Assembly (NCBI GenBank): GCA_050012855.1
Contig: JBEKGJ010000018.1
Coordinates: 15,938-79,937 of the forward strand
Source: JAJXZJ01 sp050012855
GTDB lineage: Bacteria; Verrucomicrobiota; Verrucomicrobiia; Limisphaerales; J093
Reading direction: 5' to 3'
Length of the DNA: 64,000 nucleotides
Position numbers and translations under genes: made by a program. The notes below the pieces were generated by a model. It was given only the letters and a program-made list of their open reading frames with translations, ran no database searches and was not told where the DNA came from. Numbering within the stretch: position 1 is the stretch's first letter; each line of letters begins with the position of its first letter. This document shows positions 51,437 through 63,900 of the stretch, one piece after another.

Positions 51437-51452
51437 AGCACCAGTCATACCA
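51437..51452 (-). promoter_or_regulatory. candidate sigma-54 promoter of the secretion operon
   Basis: Minus strand: TGGTAT-GACTG-GTGCT, against consensus TGGCAC-N5-TTGCA: GG and GC are exactly 10 bases apart, four of six and three of four positions match. A start near 51427 would give a leader of about 80 bases with a good Shine-Dalgarno. The NtrC-type gene in the same operon makes it plausible. A sigma-70 promoter in the same area is not excluded. Confidence 0.45.
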
Positions 51453-51494
51453 TCTTCATAAACAGGCCCTTATACGGGCTGAACTGCCTCCCGC

Positions 51495-51542
51495 CGCGCA
51501 ATATCTGCGCGCCCGGCCATCCCAGCGCGCAAATCTTGCGCA
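51495..51542. promoter_or_regulatory. pair of similar inverted repeats, candidate NtrC-type enhancer sites
   Basis: CGCGCA-ATATC-TGCGCG (51495-51511) and CGCGCAAATCTTGCGCA (51526-51542, core GCGCAA-ATC-TTGCGC) are similar 17-mers whose centres are 31 bp apart, about three helical turns. They lie about 75-110 bp upstream of the start predicted from the -24/-12 element, a usual distance for enhancer-binding proteins. The rest of 51543-51945 shows no supported gene. Confidence 0.5.
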
Positions 51543-51945
51543 CTTGACAAGAAGCCGAGCCCAAAACCCCATACAGCTCGTTTACGAATATGCCTGTCTG
51601 GCAATGTAGCTCGAATTTCAAAACGCTCACTTTCAGGATGATCCCGTATTCTTCTCATCAGCCCGTGGTCCATGCAGATCAGTCCGCTGACGGGAGCCAT
51701 TTCCAACCCCGGAATCATTCTCACCCATCTGCTCGAAACGGCACGGTCAACATCAGAGACAGGACAGCAGGTTAAACCGGCATCGGTGGCAGGAAACGGA
51801 AAGAGAACGGCGCAATTGGCGTTTGACGTTCCGTCCGCGTTTGGCAACATGCGTTCCAAATGAGTGCGAGCGAATACCAATTCTCCCTCATCCGCGCCGC
51901 GTCCATGAACCGGCCGCGCCTCAAAAAGCAATTCCCTATCAGTTT

Positions 51946-54900
51946 ATGAAAGCGGTTTCCTGGGTGCTATTCATCGGTCTTCTCGTTCTCGGCTCCCGCC
52001 CGGCCGGGGCCGCCCAAGGCGGAGGCTACACGCTCGCCGGTCTGGTGGGCCAGTATTATGCCAACACAAATCTCGCCGGTTCGCCGAGCTTCACCCGGCG
52101 GGACGTGCGCCTTGATTTCGGCCTGAATCACTTGCCGCCGGGCGGCGCCGGGCAGGTCGGCGATCTCGCCTTTCGTTCCGTGCCGACAAGCGGTTTCGCA
52201 GTGCAGTGGACCGGCCAGTTGATCCCGCGCTTTGCCGAAGCATACACGTTCGCGGTGCTGGCCCGGGATGCCTTTATACTGCGCCTGCGGCCAGCCGGCG
52301 GTTCCACCTGGACCACGGTGATCGCTCAGACCTCCTATGCCGGGACGGAAAGCACGGGCGTGATAACCCTTGTCGCCGGCCTGGCGTACGACGTCCAGGC
52401 CATCCTGATTCACGGCGATGGGGCCTGGGCCGCGCAACTTCGCTGGTCCAGCCCCAGCACACCCGACGAAGTGATCGATCCACTGGTGAATACCGGCACC
52501 ATGGATCCGGACTGGACCGCGGGATTCACGGACATTGTCAAGGGGGCGGGGCGCAACACTTGGCAAGGACTGACTCCCGGAGGATCGCCGTGGGGCGCCG
52601 CCCCCCAGGATCTGGACGCACTCGGCTGGCCGACGGCGGATGGTGGGTACATCTTCCAGGAGAGCCTGACCGAGGGTCTGGGTCTAGATCCTTTAATGCG
52701 TGGGCTGATCACGTTCGCGTTTCAGGGAAGCGCGACCGTTTCGCTTTATGGCAACGTGGTGAATAGCTCGCTTAGCTATCGTTACGACCCCTCGCAGAAC
52801 CTGACCACGGGCACCTTCATGACCACTGATAACGGCGCCAATGCTTCCGCCTTCGCCTTTGCCAACTCGAGCCGGAATGGCCAGCCCAACGGCCCGCCCG
52901 GCATCACGGACCTCCGCCTGATGAGGCCGACGGCGCCCGATGCCTCGACCAGTTACAAATCCACCACTTCGTTGTTCACGCCGCAGATGCTGGAGGCCCT
53001 AAGCCATTTCACCGTGGTCCGCCACTATTATGTGGCCAACCAACAACGCGACTGGTCCGAACGCACTCCGCCGGCCTACTTCAACCAGAACCTGGGCACC
53101 GTGAGCGCGGCCCATTACGGTGTGGGTCCCCCATCCAATAATGGCGCCTCGTGGGAACACAAAATCCTCCTCGCCAACGAGACCGGGCGCGACCTGATGT
53201 TGAGTCTGCCCACCGTCGCCTCCGGGTCGGGGCCGGCGGACACGACCAGCTACATCTACAATCTGGCCAACTTGCTCTGCTACGGCTCCGACGGTGTCGA
53301 GCCGTACACTGCGCCCACCAGCAACCCGGTCTATCCGCCCTTGAACGCCAACCTGCGCGTCTATCTGGAACTGGGCGACGAGCTCTGGAACTGGGGAAAC
53401 CCCTACTACGTGGACTTCAACAACGTCAATACGCTGGCGGCTGCCGATGTCGCCTCGAACGACGCCGATTTCCAGGCATTCAACTTCGACGGTCTGTCCA
53501 CGGCGACAGATGCCAACGGCAACTATCTGAGCATGAACACTTGGCGCTACCGAAAAATCATGTTGCGCCTGATGCACATCAGCGACATCTTCCGGTCCGT
53601 CTTCGGGGACGCCGCCATGATGACTCACATTCGGCCGCTCTACGAATGGATGTACGCTAATGACGGCGACACCGCCGGCCTGGCGCTCACCTTTGCGGAC
53701 CGTTACTTCAATAACGGCGACGGCCAGGCCCATGTCGCCGACCCACTCCCGGTGAGCCATTGGCTTTGGGGCGGGGGCGGCGCCACCTACTACGGCGCCG
53801 TGAACGGCAACGGGCTGACCACGCTCATCTCCAATCCGTCTTTCAGCCTGCCCTCGCTGGCACAGCCGGGCTATCAAGTGGCGCCCAGCGGGAGCCCTTG
53901 GACCTTCTCCGGCACTGCCGGCATTGCCTGCTATGGCGGGAGCGCAACGGACATTCCACCACCCTACCAAGGCAGTCAGATGGCGTTCATCACCGACGAC
54001 GGCGCGGTTTCGATCCCGGTGACCTTTCCGACCAATTTCATTTCGCCGATTTTCGGGGTCTCGTTCAAGGCCGTTAACCGCACCAAAGCCGGGGCCGCCA
54101 ATCCCGACAACGAGAGCCTTCGGGTTTACCTGGATGGCACCAACGACATTACGGCTCGCACTTTTATCCAATGGACTGGCTATACCATTCCCGCGGCTTA
54201 CGACCCCGCAAACCCTTGGCTGGCCCTCAACGTATCCTGGACGCTTTCTGACTACTACTATACCCGGGCCTTTACGGTCCAGCCGGGGGGGACCCATACC
54301 ATTACCATCCGCGGGTTCGGAGACTGGTCAAACCCGGCGAACACGAATCAAACGGCCTTTCTGGGCGAAGTGCGAATTACCAGCGTGGACCGCATTTTCG
54401 AGGACGGCATGCCGGGCGGGGGCGAAGCCACCGGCCAACCCGTCGGAGAAGTCTATCAGGATACGTTAAATGTCGAGGCGACTTGGGCCAAAGCCTTTGG
54501 GTTGGAGGAACTCTCTTACGAGGGCGGTTGGTCCCTGGGCGGCGATGACGGAGGCTCCTGGGTCCAGAACGAGGCCAAGTATGGAGACGCGCGCACGGCC
54601 TCCGTCCAGGAGCACTCCATGGACATGTTCCACTTTGCCGGCTCGGCGGTAAGCGTTCTCGGCAGCTATGAGCTATGGCCGAACTGGGGCGACTACTACG
54701 CGCAGCAGGGCCTCTTGGATATCGCCCGGTATCCGATTGTCCAGGGCGTTGACGACCGCGCCAGCCAGCTCCCAGCGGAGCCAGACAACGGTGTGCTTCT
54801 CCCAGGCATCCTGGCGCCGTTTACGGCCAGCATCTCAGATTCGGCAAATGCTTCGCTGGGGCAGATTACCGCCGCCGGCGGCTGGATCAACTGGAACGTG

Positions 54901-57900
54901 ATTGCCCCGGTGAGCGGGCAATATCAGGCTACGCTCATTCCGCTGGGTGCTACCAACAACGCCGCCGTGCTGCTGGTGGATGACGCACCCGTGGCCAGCG
55001 CGGGGCAGTGGACCGGGACCTTTCCGCTAACCAAGGGCTTGCACAGTGTCAAGGTACGGAGCACCTCGGCTTCGGTATTCCAGGTAACGCAAATCATTTT
55101 GTCGGCAGTTGGGGCTCCTGCCTCCCCAACCAACTGGTCGGTGGTCGCCGGGGACGGTCAAGCCACATTGAACTGGGCGCCGGTTGCCGGCGCCACCGAT
55201 TATGTGGTCCGCTTCGGGCCGGCGTCAGGGACCTACACCGAGGCCATGGACGCAGGCGTCGCCACCAACCTGACCGTTCAAGGCTTGACCAACAACCAGG
55301 AGTACTTCTTTGTCGTGCAGGCGGGCAATGCTGCCGGGCCCAGCCTGCCCTCGGCGGGACAGGGCGTCATCCCGTTGAGTCCGGGCCAGACCGGCAGTTT
55401 GGCAGTCTGGGATTTCGATGGCGCGGTAGGTGACGAGGTCACCGCGTCGCCGGTTGCTGTTGCAGGCCAACTGACGGTGGGCGCCTTGTCTCGCGGCGCC
55501 GGCCTGGACCCTAGCGAGAGCGATTGGGGGGCGCTACTCCGCGCTAACCGGTTCGCTAGCGAGCCAGACGCCAGCGTCAATCACGATTATGGCACCAACC
55601 TCGCCCAAGCCGTGGCCATGAATCAATATTACCAATTCACCTTGCAACCGGCGCCAGGGCAGACCCTCTCGCTGTCTGAGCTTGGGTTTCTCGCCTACTT
55701 TCAGAACGACGACGTTGCCATGGGGGCGGGGATCACCTACAGCACCAATGGCGTCACCTTCAGCGACGGACTCCTGGCCACCGGCTCTTCGACCAACATC
55801 TCGGTTCCGTGGACTGTGGACCTGACCGGCGAAGCAAGCCTTCAGAACACCACCGCTTCCCTCACCTTCCGTATCTACCTCTTTCGCACGTGTGGGTACT
55901 GCGTGAGCGGGCTGGGCGATCCCTCCGGCCCTGGCCTGGTAGTGACCGGTTCTCTGGAGCCGGTCTTGCCCACCCTTGTCAACCAACCCGCCAGCCAGAC
56001 GGTGGCGGAAGGGGCCAACGTGATGTTGATCGTGACGGCCGCCGGGGCCAGTCCGTTGAGTTACCAGTGGCTGTTGAATGGCACAGCTCTCACAGACTAC
56101 GGCCGCATCACTGGTTCGCAAAGCAACCTGCTGGCCATCGCCAATGTGTCGCTGGGCGATGCCGGCAACTATGTGGTGGTCGTCACCAACGGCTATGGCT
56201 CCGCCACCAGCGCGGTGGCGGCGCTGACCGTGCTTCCACCCATGCCGCTGGTGACCTGGACCAACCCCGGCCCCATCATCTACGGCACGCCTCTCAGATC
56301 GAGCCAGTTGGATGCGGCAGCGAACGTGCCCGGCAACTTTGCCTATAGCCCGACGAACGGAACGGTGCTCGACGCGGGCACCAATATGCTTTCCGTCCTC
56401 TTCACCCCGACCGACACGGTGGATTACAGCAGCGCAGCCGGCAGCGTGAGCTTGGTCGTATCGCCCGCGTACTTGACCGTCACGGCGGCCAACGCGAGCC
56501 GGGCTTATGGCCAGGCCAACCCGGTGTTCACGGGCACCGTCACTGGCGTGACCAACGGGGACAACATCACGGCCACTTACGGTTGCAGCGCGACTACCAG
56601 TAGTCCGCCGGGAACATACTTGATCGTGCCAAGCTTGGTGGACCCCAATGGCCGTGCGGGCAATTACGCCGTGACGGCGATCAACGGCGCCATGACGGTG
56701 ACAGGCACAACAGTGGCGCCGGCCATTCTCACCCAGCCTCAAAGCCAGGTCGCCCTCGCCGGGTCCAACGTCGTGTTCAGTGTAAGCGCTCTCGGCGAGC
56801 AGCCGCTGTACTATCAGTGGCAATCCAATGGGGTTAATCTGGCGGATGCCGGTAACATTAGGGGTTCTACCAACGCCAGCTTGATGATCAGTAATGTTTT
56901 GTGGTCGAATTCCGGGACTTATTCTGTCGTTGTCAGCAACGCTTTGGGTTCTGTGACCAGCGCGGGGGCGCTCCTGTCAGTGGTTCTGCCAGGGAATCTC
57001 GTGCAGAACGGGGGCTTCGAGTCCGGCAGCTTCAATGGCTGGGTTCTGTCCGGCAACTTTGGTGACGCGACGGTCAGCACCTCTTCCCTAGACGCGCACT
57101 CCGGCCAATACGGCGCCGCGTTGGGGCCGGGCGGTTCTCTGGGCTATCTCTCGCAAACGCTGCCCACCGTCCCCGGCCAGCCGTACCTGGTTTCGTTCTG
57201 GCTCGACAGCCAGGGCGGCGACCCGAGTGAATTCCTGGTGACGTGGGATGGCGACACCCTCTTCGACCAGGTCGCTTTGGGCGCGAGCGGCTGGACCAAC
57301 ATGCAGTTCACCGCGTTCGCCACCGCGACCAATACCACCCTCACCTTCGGCTTCCGCAACGACCCGAGCTATTTCGGCCTGGACGACGTTTCGGTCCAAC
57401 CGCTCGCTTCGGGGTCGAATGCGCCGGTCATCGTGGCCCAGCCGCTGAACCAAACACTGCCCCACGGCGTCACGGCGCAGTTCAGCGTTTTGGCCGTCGG
57501 CACGCCCCCTCTCAGCTATCAGTGGTGGTTTGACAACGTCAGTCTGACCGGCGCAACCAATGCGACGCTGGTCCTCAACAACGTCCAGACAAACAATGGC
57601 GGGGATTATTTCGTTGTCATCACCAACGCCTACGGCTCGGTGACCAGCAGTGTCGCGAATCTCCTGGTGAGTAATGCCCCCTGGGAACCGGGTTTTGCGA
57701 AGGTCGAATGGTGGTACACGAACAACCCTGCCGAGGTGAATAATCTCGCCGCCCTCGAGAGCGGCAGTTTGGGGCCTGCGCAGGTGGTCGTCGCGGCGCC
57801 CCAGGTTGGCGCCAGGGAAAACAATGTTGGCCCGGCCTGGGACAACGGCCGAATCACGTGCTGGTTCGTTCCGCCCGCCAGCGGCGCTTATAGCTTCTAT

Positions 57901-60900
57901 GTCTGCTCCGATGACCAGGCTGATCTGTTCCTGAGCACCGACTCTAACCCGGCAAACACGCGAATGATCGCTCAGGAAACGGCGTGGAGCGGCCCATTGC
58001 GATGGGTATCGTCTGATGGCGGCAGCAGCATTGCTCAGAAGTGCTCCAACGGGTTCATCCCGCCGGGCGCGCCTGCCGGCACCGCGCCGCCTTATGCCAC
58101 CGGCGTTTCCTTGACCGCCGGCTCGTCTTACTATCTCGAGCTTGACCATTGGAACGAGTGGGGCGGCGACAACTGCGAAGCCACCGTCACCCCCACTGGT
58201 TCGCCTCCCACCGATGGCGACGCCCCCACCCTCACAGGCAGCTACATCCGCTTCTGCTTCCCCAGATGTTCTTATGTGGCCTTCACCAACCAACCCGTCA
58301 GCGTAACCAACGCGGCCCCGTTCAAGCCGGTCACCTTTACCGCCGGTGGCATCACCGATTCACAGGTCGGCATCATGGGCGAAAACGACCCCGCCGCCGG
58401 CACGAACAACTTCATGCTCTTCCAGTGGACGACCAACGGCATCGCCGTCCCGGGCGCCAACAGCAGCAGCTTCACCGTCGTAGCCGATCCGCTGCTGAAT
58501 AACGCGCAGATTGCCTGCCAGATGAGGGCGCTGGGCTACGCGGATGCGGCCGGCACGCCGATCTGGAGCAACAGCACGGTCGCTGTTCTGACCGTCGCCC
58601 CTACTGTGCCGGCCATCTCTTATGCCAGCGTCTTTCAGCAAAATGGCGGCAACCCCGTCCTGGACATCAGGTTCAACGAGCTGATGAACCCCGCCTCCCT
58701 GCTGAACGCCACCTACACCGTCCCCGGCTGTACCGTCGGGGCGATGAACGTCTTCACCAACGGGTCGAAGAATCTCTCGCCGACCTCCGAGGCGCTCACC
58801 TTGGACCAGTACGCGAGCATTCAAATGGTGGTGAACGGCTCTCTCACCTTCCCGCTGACGCTCACCGTCAGCGGCGCCAAGGACGCCTGGGGCAGTGTGC
58901 TCCTCACGGCCACGGCCACCATCGTTGAGCAGGGGCAGCTTGTTGACGCGGATGTCGGCACTCCGTCGGCGCACGACCCGGCCGTTCCAGGCGTCGTGTG
59001 GGTGAACGGCCCCGGCAACTACACCATTCAGTGCGAGGGCAGCGACATCTGGGGCGGCGCCGACGGCTTCAATTTCGCTTACCAACGGGTTTCGGGCGAC
59101 TTCAACGTCGTCGTGAGGGTCAAGGACACGACGCACACCTCCAACTGGTCCAAGGCCGGGTTGATGGTCCGCGAGACCCTTGATGCGGGCAGCCGCAACT
59201 GGAACATTGTCTGCGACCCGGACAGTTCCGACGGCATCGCGGCCCCGGATGGCAGCGGTAATGGCGCCAACGAAATCGAGTGCAACTGCCGCAACACCAC
59301 TGGCGGCGGCAGCGCCCCTTGGCAAGTTGTGACCAACGGCATGGCCCCGGCGTATCCCAATGCCTGGGTCCGCCTCCAGCGGGTCGGCACCACGCTCGCC
59401 GCCTACTACAGCACCAACGGCACCGACTGGGTCCAGCATGCCTGGGACGACCCGACCACCGTTGGTGCCAGGACCGCGTTGCCAGCCATCGTCTATATCG
59501 GCATCTGCCAGACGGCCCACAACAACGATCCGACCCCGACGCCGCCGTTCAATCAACTCGCCTTCCTCGACACGGTGGATTACGACAGCTTCAATGTCGC
59601 ATTCGCGCCGGCAGCGCCTGCCATCGTCACCCAGCCTGTCAGCCAAATCGTGACGCAGGGCGTGAACGTGACCTTCAATGTCGCCGCCATCGGCACGCCA
59701 CCCCTCTCCTACCAGTGGTTGTTCAACGGTACGAATCTCACGGACAATGCCCAAATTACTGGTTCGCAAAACAATATTCTCGCCCTTACCGGCGTCACGA
59801 TGCTCAACTCGGGCACTTACCAAGTTGTCGTCACCAACGCCTATGGCGCAACCAACAGCCCACCGGTGGTGCTCACGGTCATCACGCCATCGCCTGCCCA
59901 GGTGGTTAATGCCGCCGCCTCGAGCGTGGCCGGCAATTCCGCGACTTTGAGTGGCCGAGTCTTGTCCACCGGAGGTTCCACGCCCGTGGTCACGATCTTT
60001 TATGGCGCCAAGGACGGTGGAACAACGGCCTCGGCTTGGGCGCAGAGCGTTTCGGTGGGGTCGCAAAGCGGCGCCTTTTCCGCAGTGGTGGGCGGTTTGG
60101 CGCAGAAAACAACGTACTATTTCACCTGCCAGGCCTCCAACACCTTCGGCGTCTCGTGGGCTTCGCCCTCGTTGAACTTTACCACCGTTTTTGGCGCGCC
60201 CTTGGTCCTGACCAATTCTTATATCAATTCGTTCCCCACTTTCGGCCTGACGTATCCCTCCACGGGCGGCAGTGTCGGTTCGTGGGTTTACGACTACGGC
60301 GTCTATGTGGACCCGCCGCCCAGGGGTGTCGGACTCACCAATGATTATTATATCCCGATGACCAATGATCCAACGATGGACGCCGAAGGCCAAACCAACA
60401 CTTCAGGCTCGCTGCTGGTTGTCTCACCCTTCGGAACCGCGTCTGACCAAAACGTCTTCAGCGGGACTTTCGACCCTGAAAACTTGGCGGTCATGCCGCT
60501 GAACATCATTACCAACCTGGCTTTTGATATTCACGTCGCTCCCGGAACCGAGCCAAATTTCGCGGGCAATTTTGGGACGATCACCATGTCACTAACCGAT
60601 CCGCTTGCAGGCGTGGGCGGCAGTTTTGCCTTCTTCACCCCAATCACAATTCCTGGCTCCGCCAGCAATGGATGGGTTCACCTGACGGACACCAACGTGG
60701 TTGCTGATCTTGCCAATTATATGGCCGCCGGCTGCGCCAATGCCTCGGGCGTTGGATTTGATTACAACAGTTTTAATGGCGGTTATCCAACCAACACGGT
60801 GACCTTCTGGATTGATAACGTCACCGTCGCGACCTCCTGGGCTGCGCCGCCGCCGCCCGTTTTCAATCCCTCGAACGGCCTATCGGCCAGCGCGATGGCG

Positions 60901-63900
60901 GTGGGACAGAATCTCGAGGAAGTGGTAGATTGGTCCGCCTCGTGGCCATTTGTTGATGTGTTTAAAAAAGCGCGCACCTGGATCACGGGTAACCTCGATG
61001 GTTCCGGACCATGGGATACGGGCTTCGAGACGCTGATCCCGGTGGACACCAACGGCTGGCCTACCCATGTGCCATTCGCGGCCAACGGCACAGCCCAACT
61101 GGTGCGCACCATCATCACCAGGCTCAATGAGGCAGGGACCTACGATTTCATTTATGAAGGAACGGGTGCTTTGTATCTCGAGTTGGATTTCCCTGGTGGG
61201 AGCCAAGCCTGGCATACAAACCTGACCGCCACCGGCGGTGTCCAAAGCTGGCCGTTCGACGCCACCTCCACGAACAGCCAGGTGATTCTGGAAATCCTGA
61301 GCAGCGCCAGCAATGATTACCTGAGGAATTTCCACCTCGTCCTGACCAATTTCCTGGCCACCTACGCGACCCAGCCGTTCCATCCACTGTTCCTGCAGCG
61401 ATTGCAGCCGTTCGGCTGTCTGCGCTTCGTGTGGTGGGAGGAGGCGCCTGACTCGACGCTGGTGTCCTGGACCAATCGCACCACTCCGAGCTACTACACC
61501 CAAGCCACCTACAACACCCAAACCAAACCCGACGGGGTTGCGCTCGAGTACATGGTTCAACTCTGCAACACCCTTCAGGAAAACGCCTGGATTTGCATTC
61601 CGGCGGCGGCGGACGACAACTACATCCAACAGGCCGCCCAGTTGTTCTACAACAGCTTGAATCCGAATCTGCGTGTCTATGTGGAATATGCGAATGAAAC
61701 GTGGAACGGCGGTTACTTTGGGGCCGCTTATGTTGAGACCCAGGGCCTGAAATTCAGCCTCGATCCGGCCCCTTTCAAGGCCGGGGAGTACTATGTAGCG
61801 CGGCGATCCGGCCAGATTTGGAACATCTTCCAGCAAGTTTTTGGCAGCGCGGCGTCCTCCCGCCTGGTCAAAGTGATGGCCACGCAGTCGGGCAACTATG
61901 GCGTCACCTACGACCGCGCCGCCGGGTTGCTCGACGCCAGCGTGAATGTCACCGGTGTTTTACCGGATGCGCTGGCCATCGCACCCTACTTTAGCGGGGG
62001 TGTTACGGGTGCGACCACGGTGGACGATATTCTGACTAAACTGGCGCCCCAGGCGATTGCCGAGGTGGAAACCAACGTCGGCGTTGAGAAAGGCATCGCT
62101 GACGGTTATGGTTGGTGGCTTGTCTGTTACGAGGGCGGCCAGAGTTTTCTCGGCAGCGATGGCGCCGCCCAGAACGATACCAACGTGACCGCCATCTGTG
62201 AGGCGGCCAACCGCGATCCCCGCATGGGCACCCTTTACACCGAGTACCTCGATATGCTCAAGGCCCAGGGTGTCAACCTGTTCAATAACTTTTCCTACTG
62301 CGGCAACTGGAGCCAATACGGGTGCTTTGGTTCGCTCGAATACCAGGATCAGCCGACCAACGCCGCGCCCAAATATGCCGCGCTGGTCCAATGGATCACT
62401 GCCCCGAACGGAGCGCCCATCCCGACCGCTCCAACGGTGTCGCCTTCCAGCACCGTCTATGCCGGCGCCACGGTGACCCTCAGCGAGAGGGCCTTTGGTT
62501 CGCCGCCCTTCCAATATCAATGGCTGTCCAATTCCGTGCCGCTGCCGGGCGCGACCGGGAGCACGTTGGTATTGACTAACGTGGCGGTCGCCGATTCCGC
62601 CACTTACCAGGTGATCGTGACCGACCGTTATGGCTCATCCAACAGTCCGGCGCTGGTCTTGACGGTCAAACCGCTCACGGCGCCCCTGTTCACCAGCGAG
62701 CCGGCGCCCGCCTCGGCAACCGGCCACGTGAGCGGCACGGTCACCTTTTCGGCTTCGGTTGATGGCACCCCGCCGATCAGTTTGCAATGGCAATTGAACG
62801 GGACCAATGTGGCGGGGCAGACGGGCAGCAACCTGAGCTTGACCGACCTCCAAACCAACCAGGCCGGCACTTATACGCTGGTTGCCTCCAACGCCTATGG
62901 CCTGGCCACCAGCACACCGGTCGCGCTGGTGGTGCTGGCTCTGCCAAGCTTCAATCCCTCGAACGGCTTGTTGAGCAACGCGATGGCGGTGGGACAAAAT
63001 CTCGAGGAAGTCGTTGATTGGTCCGCCTCCTGGCCATTTGTTGATGTGTTCAAAAAAGCCCGCACCTGGATCACGGGTAACCTCGATGGTTCCGGACCAT
63101 GGGATACGGGCTTCGAGACGGTGATCCCGGTGGACACCAACGGCTGGCCCACCCGGGTGCCGTTCGCGGCCAACGGCACAAACCAACTGGTGCGCACCAT
63201 CATCACCGCGCTCAATGAGGCAGGGACCTACGATTTCATTTATGAAGGAACGGGCACTTTGCATTTCGAGTTGAATTTCCCTGACGGGAGCCAAGATTGG
63301 TATACAAACCTGACCGCCACCGGCGGTGTCCAAAGCTGCTCGTTCGCCGCCATTTCCACGAACAGCCAGGTGATTCTGGAAATCCTGAGCAGCGCCAGCA
63401 ATGATTACCTGAGGAATTTCCACCTCGTCCTGACCAATTACCTTGGCACTTACGCGACCCAGCCGTTCCATCCACTGTTCCTGCAGCGATTGCAGCCGTT
63501 CGGCTGTCTGCGCTTCGTGTGGTGGGAGGAGGCGCCTGACTCGACGCTGGTGTCCTGGACCAATCGCACCACACCGAGCTACTACACCCAAGCCACCTAC
63601 AACACCCAAACCAAACCCGACGGGGTTGCGCTCGAGTACATGGTTCAACTCTGCAACACCCTCCAGGAAAACGCCTGGATTTGCATTCCGGCGGCGGCGG
63701 ACGACGACTACGTGCAGCACGCCGCCCAGTTGTTCTACAACAGCTTGAATCCGAATCTGCGGGTCTATGTGGAATATGCGAATGAAAGGTGGAACGGCGG
63801 TTACTTTGGATGCACTTATGCTGAGACCCAGGGCCTCAAACTCAGCCTCGATCCGAACGCTTCCAGGGCCGGGTCCTACTATGTGGCGCGGCGATCCGGC

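Noticed and set aside
51470..51931. 153-codon minus-strand ORF in the region between the secretion operon and the giant gene
   Set aside because: No motif, poor composition, and it lies over the regulatory sites; treated as non-coding.
58360..60393. 677-codon minus-strand ORF inside the giant gene
   Set aside because: Shadow of the plus-strand frame with no recognisable motifs; the plus strand shows Ig-like and other domain patterns over the same bases.
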